From positions 3,534,001 to 3,598,000 of the forward strand of contig NW_026646025.1 of the NCBI RefSeq assembly GCF_949987535.1: a DNA stretch of 64,000 nucleotides, given 5' to 3'. The translations under genes were made by a program, and so were the position numbers. Below, in pieces: positions 25,894-38,675 of this stretch; within the stretch, counting starts at the first letter, position 1, and each line of letters opens with the position of its first letter. The notes under the pieces are model-generated. The model had not been told where the DNA came from. It saw nothing but the letters and a program-made list of their open reading frames with translations, and did no database searches. The stretch is from Balaenoptera acutorostrata. Taxonomy: Eukaryota > Chordata > Mammalia > Artiodactyla > Balaenopteridae.

Positions 25894-26073
25894 TCATCAC
25901 AATGCTACATGACCCTGGTCATCACAGTTCTCCATGACCTTTGCCATCACAATGCTCTATATAGTTTTTCATGACAATTCTAAATGACCACTTTAATGAC
26001 TTTGCTTGCTGACCATTTTCATCACATTTCTCTATTGTCATTACAATTTCCCATGACCCCTTTCTTCACAATG
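25894..26073 (+). repeat. Core, truncated
   Basis: Partner of 8,476. Followed by 210 bp of array. Confidence 0.9.
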
Positions 26074-26283
26074 TTCCATGACCGTGTCATCACAATGCTC
26101 CATGGCCCTGGTCATCACAATGCTCCAGAATTCTTGTCATCAGAATGTTCCATGACTGTGTCATCACAATGCTCCATGGCCCTTGTCATCACAATGCTCC
26201 AGAATTCTTGTCATCACAATGTTCCATGACCGTATCATCACAATGCTCCATAATTCTTGTCATCACAATGTTCCATGACCGTG

Positions 26284-26601
26284 TCATCACAATGCTACAT
26301 GACCCTGGTCATCACAGTTCTCCATGACCTTTGTCATCACAATGCTCTATATAGTTTTTCATGACAATTCTAAATGACCACTTAAATCATTTTGCTTGCT
26401 GACCGTTTTCATCACATTTCTCTATTGTCATTACAATTTCCCATGACCCCTTTCTTCACAATGCTCCATGATGCCTGTCATCACAATGCTCAATGGCTTT
26501 TGTTATCACAATGCTCCAGGACCAGTTTCATCACAATACTCCATCCCCGTTGTCATCACGGTGCACAATAAACCTCTCATTACAAAGCTCCATGACACTT
26601 G
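26284..26601 (+). repeat. Core, variant with CTTAAATCATTTTGC
   Basis: Partner of 8,866, with the same lost base (GCACAATAAACC). Followed by 911 bp of array. Confidence 0.9.
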
Positions 26602-27512
26602 TCATCACAATGCACCATGGCCCTTGTCATCACAATGCTCCAGAATTCTTTTCATCACAATGTTCTATGACCGTGTCATCACAATGCTCCATGGCTCTTG
26701 TCATCACAATGCTCCAGAATTCTGGTCATCACAATGTTCCATGACCGTGTCATCACAATGCTCCATGGCCCTTGTCATCACAATGCTCCAGAATTCTTGT
26801 AATCACAATGTTCCATGACCGTATCATCACAATGCTCCATAATTCTTGTCATCACAATGTTCCATGACCGTGTCATCACAATGCTCCATGGCCCTGGTCA
26901 TCACAATGCTCCAGAATTCTTGTCATCAGAAAGTTCCATGACTGTGTCATCACAATGCTCCATGGCCCTTGTCATCACAATGCTCCATAATTCTTGTCAT
27001 CACAATGTTCCATGACCGTGTCATCAAAATGCTCCAGAATTCTTGTCATCACAATGTTCCATGACCATGTCATCACAATGCTCCATGGCCCTTGTCATCA
27101 CATTTCTCCAGAATTCTTGTCATCACAATGTTCCATGACCGTGTCATCACAATGCTCCATGGCCCTTGTCATCACAATGCTCCAGAATTCTTTTCATCAC
27201 AATGTTCCATGATCGTGTCACCACAATTCTCCATGGCCCTTGTCATCACAATGCTCCAGAATTCTTGTCATCACAATGTTCCATGACAGTGTCATCACAA
27301 TGATCCACAATTCTTGTCATCACAATGTTCCATAACCGTGTCATCAAAATGCTCCATAATTCTTGTCATCACAATGTTCCATGACCGTGTCATCACAATG
27401 CTCCTTGGCCCTTTTCATCACAATGCTCCAGAATTCTTGTCATCACAATGTTCCATGACCGTATCATCACAATGCTCCATAATTCTTGTCATCACAATGT
27501 TCCATGACCGTG

Positions 27513-27831
27513 TCATCACAATGCTACATGACCCTGGTCATCACAGTTTTCCATGACCTTTGTCATCACAATGCTCTATATAGTTTTTCATGACAATTCT
27601 AAATGACCACTTTAATCACTTTGCTTGCTGACCGTTTTCATCACATTTCTCTATTGTCATTACAATTTCCCATGACCCCTTTCTTCACAATGCTCCATGA
27701 TGCCTGTCATCACAATGCTCAATGGCTTTTGTTATCACAATGCTCCAGGACCAGTTTCATCATAATACTCCATCCCCCTTGTCATCACGGTGCACAATGA
27801 AAGGTTTGATTACAATGCTCCATGACACATG
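27513..27831 (+). repeat. Core, R class
   Basis: Partner of 10,095. It precedes 2,019 bp of array. Confidence 0.9.
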
Positions 27832-29850
27832 TCATCACAATGCTCCAGAATTCTTGTCATCACAATGTACCATGACCATGTCATCACAATTCTCCAACGC
27901 CCTTGTCATCACAATGCTCCAGAATTCTTGTCATCACCATGTTCCATGACCGTGTCATTACAATGCTCCATGGCCCTGGTCATCACAATGCTCCAGAATT
28001 CTTGTCATCACAATGTTCCATGACCGTGTCATCACAATGCTCCATAATTCTTGTCATCACAATGTTCCATGACCGTGTCATCACAATGCTCCATGGCCCT
28101 TGTCATCACAATGCTCCAGATTGCTTGTCATCACCATGTTCCATAACCATGTCATCACAATTCTCCATGGCCCTTGTCATCACAATGCTCCAGAATTCTT
28201 GTCATTACAATGTTCCATGACCGTGTCATCACAATGCTCCATGGCCCTTGTCATCACAATGCTCCAGATTGCTTGTCATCACAAAGTTCCATGACCGTGT
28301 CATCACAATGCACCATGGCCCTTGTCATCACAATGCTCCAGAATTCTTGTCATCAGAATGTTCCATGACTGTGTCATCACAATGCTCCATGGCCCTTGCC
28401 ATCACAATGCTCCAGAATTCTTGTCATCACAATGTTCCATGACCGTGTCATCACAATTCTCCATGGCCCTTGTCATCACAATGCTCCAGAATTCTTGTCA
28501 TCACAATGTTCCATGACCGTGTCATGACAATGATCCACAATTCTTGTCATCACAATGTTCCATGACCGTGTCATCAAAATGCTCCATAATTCTTGTCATC
28601 ACAATGTTCCATGACCGTGTCATCAAAATGCTCCATAATTCTTGTCATCACAATGTTCCATGACCGTGTCATCACAATGCTCCATAATTCTTATCATCAC
28701 AATGTTCCATGACCGTGTCATCACAATGCTCCATAATTCTTGTCATCACAATGTTCCATGACCGTGTCATCACAATGCACCATGGCCCTTGTCATCACAA
28801 TGCTCCAGAATTCTTGTCATCACAATGTTCCATGATCGTGTCATCACAATGCACCATGGCCCTTGTCATCACAATGCTCCAGAATTCTTGTCATCAGAAT
28901 GTTCCATGACTGTGTCATCACAATGCTCCATGGCCCTTGCCATCACAATGCTCCAGAATTCTTGTCATCACCATGTTCCATAACCATGTCATCACAATTC
29001 TCCATGGCCCTTGTCATCACAATGCTCCAGAATTCTTGTCATCACAATGATCCATGACCGTGTCATCACAATGCTCCATGGCCCTTGTCATCACAATGCT
29101 CCAGATTGCTTGTCATCACAAAGTTCCATGACCGTGTCATCACAATGCACCATGGCCCTTGTCATCACAATGCTCCAGAATTCTTGTCATCAGAATGTTC
29201 CATGACTGTGTCATCACAATGCTCCATGGCCCTTGCCATCACAGTGCTCCAGAATTCTTGTCATCACAATGTTCCATGACCGTGTCATCACAATTCTCCA
29301 TAGCCCTTGTCATCACAATGCTCCAGAATTCTTGTCATCACAATGTTCCATGACCGTGTCATCACAATGATCCACAATTCTTGTCATCACAATGTTCCAT
29401 GACCGTGTCATCAAAATGCTCCATAATTCTTGTCATCACAATGTTCCATGACCGTGTCATCACAATGCTCCAGAATTCTTGTCATCACAATGTTCCATGA
29501 CCATGTCATCACAATGCTCCATGGCCCTTGTCATCACAATGCTCCATAATTCTTGTCATCACAATGTTCCATGACAAGGTCATCACAATGCTCCAGAATA
29601 CTTGTCATCACAATGCTCCAGAACTCTTGTCATCACAATGTTCCATGACCGTGTCATCACAATGCTCCATGGCCCTTGTCATCACAATGCTCCAGAATTC
29701 TTGTCATCACAATGTTCCATGACCGTGTCATCACAATGCTCCATGGCCCTTGTCATCAAAATGCTCTAGAATTCTTGTCATCACAATGTTCCATGACCGT
29801 GTCATCACAATGCTCCATAATTCTTGTCATCATAATGTTCCATGACCGTG
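27832..29850 (+). repeat. Trimer array, 2,019 bp without a core
   Basis: Partner of 10,414-12,309 with five extra monomers near 28.0 kb (123 bp), which include a CTCCATAATTC dimer. Confidence 0.9.
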
Positions 29851-30169
29851 TCATCAAAATGCTACATGACCCTGGTCATCACAGTTCTCCATGACCTTTG
29901 TCATCACAATGATCTATATAGTTTTTCATGACAATTCTAAATGACCACTTTAATCACTTTGCTTGCTGACCATTTTCATCACATTTCTCTATTGTCATTA
30001 CAATTCCCCATGACACCTTTCTTCACAATGCTCCATGATGCCTGTCATCACAATGCTCAATGGCTTTTGTTATCACAATGCTCCAGGACCAGTTTCATCA
30101 CAATACTCCATCCCCCTTGTCATCACGGTGCACAATGAAAAGTTTGATTACAATGCTCCATGACACATG
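29851..30169 (+). repeat. Core, H class
   Basis: Partner of 12,310 (GATCTATATAG, GACACCTTTC). Followed by 345 bp of array. Confidence 0.9.
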
Positions 30170-30514
30170 TCATCACAATGCTCCAGAATTCTTGTCATCA
30201 CAATGTTCCATGACCATGTCATCACAATTCTCCAAGGCCCTTGTCATCACAATGCTCCAGAATTCTTGTCATCACCATGTTCCATGACCATGTCATCACA
30301 ATGCTCCATGGCCCTTGTCATCACAATGCTCCAGAATTCTTGTCATCACAATGTTCCATGACCGTGTCATCACAATGCTCCATGGCCCTTGTCATCACAA
30401 TGCTCCAGATTGCTTGTCATCACAAAGTTCCATAAACGTCTCATCACAATGCACCATGGACCTTGTCATTACAATGCTCCAGAATTCTTGTCATCACAAT
30501 GTTCCATGACCGTG

Positions 30515-30833
30515 TCATCACAATGCTACATGACCCTGGTCATCACAGTTCTCCATGACCTTTTTCATCACAATGCTATATATAGTTTTTCATGACAACT
30601 GTAAATGACCACTTTAATCTCTGTGCTTCCTGACAATTTTCATCACATTTTTCTATTGTCATTACAACTCCCCATGACCCCTTTCTTCACAGTGCTCCAT
30701 GATGCCTGTCATCACAATGCTCAATGGCTTTTGTTATCACAATGCTCCAGGACCAGTTTCATCACAATACTCCATCCCCCATGTCATCACGGTGCACAAT
30801 GAAAAGTTTCATTACAATGCTCCATGACACAAG
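30515..30833 (+). repeat. Core, most diverged (V class)
   Basis: Partner of 12,974; differs at the end (GACACAAGTCACC against GACACATGTCACC). Followed by 542 bp of array with the TCGAAGACGATG island at 31,167. Confidence 0.9.
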
Positions 30834-31375
30834 TCACCACAATGCTCCAGAATTCTTGTCATCACAATGTTCCATGACCGTGTCATCTCAATGCTCCATG
30901 GCCCTTGTCATCATAATGCTCCAGAATTCTTGTCATCACAATGTTCCATGACCGTGTCATCACAATGCTCCATGGCCCTTGTCATCACAATGCTCCAGAA
31001 TTCTTGTCATCACATTGTTCCATGACCGTGTCATCACAATGCTCCATGGCCCTTGTCATCACAATGCTACAGAATTCTTTTCATTACAATGTTCCATGAC
31101 CGTGTCATCACAATGCTCCATGGCCCTTTTCATCACTATGCTCCAGAATTCTTGTCATCACAATGTTCGAAGACGATGTCATCACAATGCTCCATGGCCC
31201 TTGTCATCACAATGCTCCAGAATTCTTGTCATCACATTGTTCCATGACCGTGTCATGACAATGCTCCATGGACATTTTCATCACAATGCTCCAGAATTCT
31301 TGTCATCACAATGTTCCATGATCGTGTCATCACAATGCTCCATAATTCTTGTCATCACAATGTTCCATGACCGTG

Positions 31376-31694
31376 TCATCACAATGCTACATGACACTGG
31401 TCATCACTGTTCTCCATGACCTTTGCCATCACAATGCTCTATATAGTTTTTCATGACAATTCTAAATGACCACTTTAATGACTTTGCTTGCTGACCATTT
31501 TCATCACATTTCTCTATTGTCATTACAATTTCCAATGACCCCTTTCTTCACAATGTTCCATGATGGCTGTCATCACAATGCTCCATGGCTTTTGTTATCA
31601 CAATGCTCCAGGACCAGTTTCATCACAATACTCCTTCCCCCTTGTCATCAAGGTGCACAATGAAACCTCTCATTACAATGCTCCATGACACTTG
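31376..31694 (+). repeat. Core, D class
   Basis: Partner of 13,835 (TTTCCAATGACC). Followed by 714 bp of array, one trimer more than in block A. Confidence 0.9.
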
Positions 31695-32408
31695 TCATCA
31701 CAATGCTCCATGGCCCTTGTCATCACAATGCTCCAGAATTCTTGTCATCACCTTGTTCCATAACCATGTCATCACAATTCTCCATGGCCCTTGTCATCAC
31801 AATGCTCCAGAATTCTTGTCATCACAATGTTCCATGACCGTGTCATCACAATGCTCCATGGCCCTTGTCATCACAATGCTCCGAAATTCTTGTCATCACA
31901 ATGTTCCATGACCGTTTCATCACAATGCACCATGGCCCTTGTCATCACAATGCTCCAGAATTCTTGTCATCACAATGATCCATGACCGTGTCATCACAAT
32001 GCTCCATGGCCCTTGTCATCACAATGCTCCAGAATTCTTGTCATCACAATGTTCCATGACCGTGTCATCACAATGATCCAGAATTCTTGTCATCACAATG
32101 TTCCATGACCGTGTCATCAAAATGCTCCATAATTCTTGTCATCACAATGTTCCATGACCGTGTCATCACAATGCTCCATAATTCTTGTCATCACAATGTT
32201 CCATGACCTTGTCATCACAATGCTCCATGGCCCTTGTCATCACAATGCTCCAGATTGCTTGTCATCACAAAGTTCCATGACCGTGTCATCACAATGCACC
32301 TTGGCCCTTGTCATCACACTGGTCCAGAATTCTTGTCATCACAATGTTCCATGACCGTGTCATCACAATGCTCCATAATTCTTGTCATCACAATGTTCCA
32401 TGACCGTG

Positions 32409-32727
32409 TCATCACAATGCTACATGACCCTGGTCATCACTGTTCTCCATGACCTTTGTCATCACAATGCTCTATATAGTTTTTCATGACAATTCTAAAT
32501 GACCACTTTAATCACTTTGCTTGCTGACCGTTTTCATCACATTTCTCTATTGTCATTACAATTTCCCATGACCCCTTTCTTCACAATGCTCCTTGATGCC
32601 TGTCATCACAATGCTCAATGGCTTTTGTTATCACAATGCTCCAGAACCAGTTTCATCACAATACTCCATCCCCCTTGTCATCACGGTGCACAATGAAAAG
32701 TTTGATTACAATGCTCCATGACACATG
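32409..32727 (+). repeat. Core, R class
   Basis: Partner of 14,794 (GCTCCTTGATGCC). Followed by 320 bp of array that switches to an R-to-N class interval. Confidence 0.9.
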
Positions 32728-33047
32728 TCATCACAATGCTCCAGAATTCTTGTCATCACAATGTTCCATGACCATGTCATCACAATTCTCCAAGGCCTTT
32801 GTCATCACAATGCTCCAGAATTCTTTTCATCACAATGTTCCATGACCGTGTCATCACAATGCTCCATGGCTCTTGTCATCACAATGCTCCAGAATTCTGG
32901 TCATCACAATGTTCCATGACCGTGTCATCACAATGCTCCATGGCCCTTGTCATCACAATGCTCCAGAATTCTTGTAATCACAATGTTCCATGACCGTATC
33001 ATCACAATGCTCCATAATTCTTGTCATCACAATGTTCCATGACCGTG

Positions 33048-33366
33048 TCATCACAATGCTACATGACCCTGGTCATCACAGTTCTCCATGACATTTGTCA
33101 TCACAATGCTGTATATAGTTTTTCATGACAATTCTAAATAAACACTTTAATCACTTTGCTTGCTGACCATTTTCATCACATTTCTCTATTGTCATTACAA
33201 TTCCCCATGACCCCTTTCTTCACAATGCTCCATGATGCCTGTCATCACAATGCTCAATGGCTTTTGTTATCACAATGCTCCAGGACCAGTTTCATCACAA
33301 TACTCCTTCCCCCTTCTCATCACGGTGCACAATGAAAAGTTTCATTACAATGCTCCATGACACTTG
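33048..33366 (+). repeat. Core, N class
   Basis: Full core with GTATATAG and the private AAATAAACAC and GACATTTGTC. It has no partner in block A. Followed by 246 bp of array. Confidence 0.9.
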
Positions 33367-33612
33367 TCATCACAATGCTACAAAATTCTTGTCATCACAA
33401 TAATCCATGACCGTGTCATCACAATGCTCCATGGCCCTTGTCATCACAATGCTCCAGAATTCTTTTCATCACCATGTTCCATGACCGTGTCATCACAATG
33501 CTCCATGGCCCTTGTCATCACAATGCTCCAGAATTCTTGTCATTACAATGTTCCATGATCGTGTCATGACAATGCTCCATAATTCTTGTCATCACAATGT
33601 TCCATGACCGTG

Positions 33613-33792
33613 TCATCACAATGCTACATGACCCTGGTCATCACAGTTCTCCATGACCTTCGCCATCACAATGCTCTATATAGTTTTTCATGACAATTCT
33701 AAATGACCACTTTAATGACTTTGCTTGCTGACCATTTTCATCACATTTCTCTATTGTCATTACAATTTCCCATGACCCCTTTCTTCACAATG
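33613..33792 (+). repeat. Core, truncated
   Basis: Partner of 15,236 (CCTTCGCCATC) but with the normal GCTCTATATAG. Followed by 284 bp of array. Confidence 0.9.
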
Positions 33793-34076
33793 TTCCATGA
33801 CCTTGTCATCACAATGCTCCATGGCCCTGGTCATCACAATGCTCCAGAATTCTTGTCATCAGAATGTTCCATGACTGTGTCATCACAATGCTCCATGGCC
33901 CTTGTCATCACAATGCTCCAGAATTCTTGTCATCACAATGTTCCATGACCGTGTCATCACAATTCTCCATGGCCCTTGTCATCACAATGCTCCAGAATTC
34001 TTGTCATCACAATGTTCCATGACCGTATCATCACAATGCTCCATAATTCTTGTCATCACAATGTTCCATGACCGTG

Positions 34077-34395
34077 TCATCACAATGCTACATGACCCTG
34101 GTCATCACAGTTCTCCATGACCTTTGTCATCACAATGCTCTATATAGTTTTTCATGACAATTCTAAATGACCACTTTAATCACTTTGCTTGCTGACCGTT
34201 TTCATCACATTTCTCTATTGTCATTACAATTTCCCATGACCCCTTTCTTCACAATGCTCCATGATGCCTGTCATCACAATGCTCAATGGCTTTTGTTATC
34301 ACAATGCTCCAGGACCAGTTTCATCACAATACTCCATCCCCGTTGTCATCACGGTGCACAATGAAACCTCTCATTACAAAGCTCCATGACACTTG
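34077..34395 (+). repeat. Core, R class
   Basis: Partner of 15,700. Followed by 271 bp of array. Confidence 0.9.
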
Positions 34396-34666
34396 TCATC
34401 ACAATGCACCATGGCCCTTGTCATCACAATGCTCCAGAATTCTTTTCATCACAATGTTCCATGACCGTGTCATCACAATGCTCCATGGCTCTTGTCATCA
34501 CAATGCTCCAGAATTCTGGTCATCACAATGTTCCATGACCGTGTCATCACAATGCTCCATGGCCCTTGTCATCACAATGCTCCAGAATTCTTGTAATCAC
34601 AATGTTCCATGACCGTATCATCACAATGCTCCATAATTGTTGTCATCACAATGTTCCATGACCGTG

Positions 34667-34846
34667 TCATCACAATGCTACATGACCCTGGTCATCACAG
34701 TTCTCCATGACCTTTGCCATCACAATGCTCTATATAGTTTTTCATGACAATTCTAAATGACCACTTTAATGACTTTGCTTGCTGACCATTTTCATCACAT
34801 TTCTCTATTGTCATTACAATTTCCCATGACCACTTTCTTCACAATG
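34667..34846 (+). repeat. Core, truncated (rightmost of its class)
   Basis: Partner of 16,290 (CCCATGACCACTTTC). No truncated core is found to the right of this one. Followed by 604 bp of array. Confidence 0.9.
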
Positions 34847-35450
34847 TTCCATGACCGTGTCATCACAATGCTCCATAGCCCTGGTCATCACAATGCTCCA
34901 GAATTCTTGTCATCAGAAAGTTCCATGACTGTGTCATCACAATGCTCCATGGCCCTTGTCATCACAATGCTCCATAATTCTTGTCATCACAATGTTCCAT
35001 GACCGTGTCATCAAAATGCTCCAGAATTCTCGTCATCACAATGTTCCATGACCATGTCATCACAATGCTCCATGGCCCTTGTCATCACAATTCTCCAGAA
35101 TTCTTGTCATCACAATGTTCCATGACCGTGTCATCACAATGCTCCATGGCCCTTGTCATCACAATGCTCCAGAATTCTTGTCATCACAATGTTCCGTGAC
35201 CGTGTCATCACAATGCTCCATGGCCCTTGTCATCACAATGCTCCAGAATTCTTGTCATCACAAAGTTCCATGACCGTGTCATCACAATGCTCCATGGCCC
35301 TTGTCATCACAATGCTCCAGAATTCTTGTCATCACAATATTCCATGACCGTGTCATCACAATGCTCGATAATTCTTGTCATCACAATGTTCCATGACCGT
35401 GTCATCACAATCCTCCATAATTCTTGTCATCACAATGTTCCATGACCGTG

Positions 35451-35770
35451 TCATCACAATGCTACATGACCCTGGTCAATCACAGTTCTCCATGGCCTTT
35501 GTCATCACAATGCTCTATATAGTTATTCATGACAATTCTAAATGACCACTTTAATCACTTTGCTTGCTGACCATTTTCATCACATTTCTCTATTGTCATT
35601 ACAATTTCCCATGACCCCCTTCTTCACAATGCTCCATGATGCCTATCATCACAATGCTCAATGGCTTTTGTTATCACAATGCTCCAGGACCAGTTTCATC
35701 ACAATACTCCATCCCCCTTCTCATCACGGTGCACAATGAAAAGTTTCATTACAATGCTCCATGACAAATG
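35451..35770 (+). repeat. Core, H class with one-base insertion
   Basis: Partner of 17,074 (GGTCAATCACAG, TATAGTTATTC). It is the last core of block B. Confidence 0.9.
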
Positions 35771-37175
35771 TCATCACAATGCTCTAGAATTCTTGTCATC
35801 ACAATGTTCCATGACCCTGTCATCACAATTCTCCAAGTCCCTTGTCATCATATTGCTCCAGAATTCTTATCATCACAATGCTCCATGACACTTGTCTTCA
35901 CAATGCTCCATGGCCTTTGTCAACACAATGCTCCAGAATTCTTGTCATCACAATGTTCCATGACCGTGTCATCACAATGCTCCATGGTCCTTGTCAACAC
36001 AATGCTCGAGAATTCTTGTCATTACAATGTTCCATGACCGTGTCATCACAATGCTCCATGGCCCTTGTCATCACAATGCTACAGAATTCTTGTCATCACA
36101 ATGTTCGATGACCATGTCATCACAATGCTCCATGGCCCTTTTCATCACAATGCTCCATAATTCTTGTCATCACAATGTTCCATGACCGTGTCATCACAAT
36201 GCGCCATGGCCCTTGTCATCACAATGCTCCAGAATTCTTGTCATCACAATGTTCCATGACCGTGTCATCACAATGCACCATGGCCCTTGTCATCACAATG
36301 CTCCATAATTATTGTCATCACAATGTTCCATGACCGTGTCATCAAAATGCTCCAGAATTCTTGTCATCACAATGTTCCATGACCAGGTCATCACAATGCT
36401 CCATGGCCTTTGTCATCACAATTCTCCAGAATTCTTGTCATCACAATGTTCCATGACCGTGTCATCACAATGCTCCATGGCCCTTGTCATCACAATGCTC
36501 CAGAATTCTTGTCATCACAATGTTCCATGACCGTGTCATCACAATGCTCCATGGCCCTTGTCATCACAATGTTCCATGACCGTGTCATCACAATGCTCCA
36601 TAATTCTTGTCATTACAATGTTCCATGACCGTGTCATCACAATGCTCCATGGCCCTTGTCATCACAATGCTCCAGAATTCTTGTCATCACCTTGTTCCAT
36701 AACCATGTCATCACAATTCTCCATGGCCCTTGTCATCACAATGCTCCAGAATTCTTGTCATCACAATGTTCCATGACCGTGTCATCACAATGCTCCATGG
36801 CCCTTGTCATCACAATGCTCCAGATTGCTTGTCATCACAAAGTTCCATGACCGTTTCATCACAATGCACCATGGCCCTTGTCATCACAATGCTCCAGAAT
36901 TCTTGTCATCACAATGTTCCATGACCGTGTCATCACAATGCTCCATGGCCCTTGTCATCACAATGCTCCAGAATTCTTGTCATCACAATGTTCCATGACC
37001 GTGTCATCACAATGCTCCATGGCCCTTGTCATCACAATGCTCCAGAATTCTTTTCATCACAATGTTCCATGACCGTGTCATCACAATGCTCCATAATTCT
37101 TGTCATCACAATGTTCCATGACCGTGTCATCACAATGCTCCATAATTCTTGTCATCACAATGTTCCATGACCGTG
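35771..37175 (+). repeat. Trimer array, 1,405 bp, contains the end of block B
   Basis: Up to about 36,190 this follows 17.39-17.81 kb at 18,377 bp; beyond it the sequence is regular trimer array related in part to the left edge of the window. The change of domain happens inside ordinary monomers, with no junction sequence of its own. Confidence 0.85.
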
Positions 37176-37494
37176 TCATCACAATGCTACATGACACTGG
37201 TCATCACAGTTCTCCATGACCTTTGCCATCACAATGCTCTATATAGTTTTTCATGACAATTCTAAATGACCACTTTAATCAATTTGCTTGCTGACCATTT
37301 TCATCACATTTCTCTATTGTCATTACAATTCCCCATAACCCCTTTCTTCACAATGCTCCATGATGCCTGTCATCACAATGCTCAATGGCTTTTGTTATCA
37401 CAATGCTCCAGGACCAGTTTCATTACAATTCTCCTTCCCCCCTGTCATCAAGGTGCACAATGAAACCTCTCATTACCATGCTCCATGACACTTA
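37176..37494 (+). repeat. Core, Q class (TTTAATCAATTT)
   Basis: First Q-class core. It has TGACACTGG, CCCATAACCCC, CATTACAATTCTCC and GACACTTATC. Followed by 862 bp of array. Confidence 0.9.
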
Positions 37495-38356
37495 TCATCA
37501 CAATGCTCCATGGCCCTTGTCATCACAATGCTCCAGAATTCTTTTCATCACCTTGTTCCATAACCATGTCATCACAATTCTCCATGGCCCTTGTCATCAC
37601 AATGCTCCAGAATTCTTGTCATCACAATGTTCCATGACCGTGTCATCACAATGCTCCATGGCGCTTTTCATCACAATGCTCCAGATTGCTTGTCATCACA
37701 AAGTTCCATGACCGTGTCATCACAATGCACCATGGCCTTTGTCATCACCATGCTCCAGAATTCTTGTCATCACAATGTTCCATGACCATGTCATCACAAT
37801 GCTCCAGAATTCTTGTCAACACAATGTTCCATGACCATGTCATCACAATGCTCCATGGCCCTTGTCATCACAATTCTCCAGAATTCTTGTCATCACAATG
37901 TTCCAGGACCGTGTCATCACAATGCTCCAGAATTCTTGTCATCACAATGTTCCATGACCGTGTCATCACAATGCTCCATGGCCCTTGTCATCACAATGCT
38001 CCAGAATTCTTGTCATCACAATGTTCCATGACCGTGTCATCACAATGCTCCATGCCCCTTGTCATCACAATGCTCCAGAATTCTTGTCATCACAATGTTC
38101 CATGACCGTGTCATCACAATGCTCCATAATTCTTGTCATCACAATGTTCCATGACCGTGTCATCACAATGCTCCATAATTCTTGTCATCACAATGTTCCA
38201 TGACCATATCACCACAATGCTCCATGGCCCTTGTCATCACGATGCTCCAGAATTCTTGTCATCACAATGTTCCATGACCGTGTCATCACAATGCTCCATG
38301 GCCCTTGTCATCACAATGCTCCATAATTCTTGTCATCACAATGATCCATGACCGTG

Positions 38357-38675
38357 TCATCACAATGCTACATGACACTGGTCATCACAGATCTCCATGA
38401 CCTTTGCCATCACAATGCTCTATATAGTTTTTCATGACAATTCTAAATGACCACTTTAATCAATTTTCTTGCTGACCATTTTCATCACATTTCTCTATTG
38501 TCATTACAATTCCCCATAACCCCTTTCTTCACAATGCTCCATGATGCCTGTCATCACAATGCTCAATGGCTTTTGTTATCACAATGCTCCAGGACCAGTT
38601 TCATCACAATACTCCATCCCCCTTGGCATCACGGTGCACAATGAAACCTCTCATTACAATGCTCTGTGACGCTTG
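38357..38675 (+). repeat. Core, Q class with TTTAATCAATTTTC
   Basis: Full core with CACAGATCTCC (a BglII site), CTTGGCATCACGG and GCTCTGTGACGC; shared with 49,143 and 58,750. Confidence 0.9.

Larger units (their letters stand above)
18660..36190 (+). repeat. Large higher-order block B
   Basis: Second copy of block A, longer by about 2.1 kb in total. It carries an extra pair of cores at 21,059 and 21,649 (1,155 bp), an extra five monomers near 28.0 kb (123 bp), one extra trimer near 32.0 kb (74 bp) and an extra N-class core segment at 32.8-33.6 kb (762 bp). Differences at aligned positions are scattered single bases, for example AAAAGACC at 19,375 where block A has AAATGACC. Confidence 0.85.
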
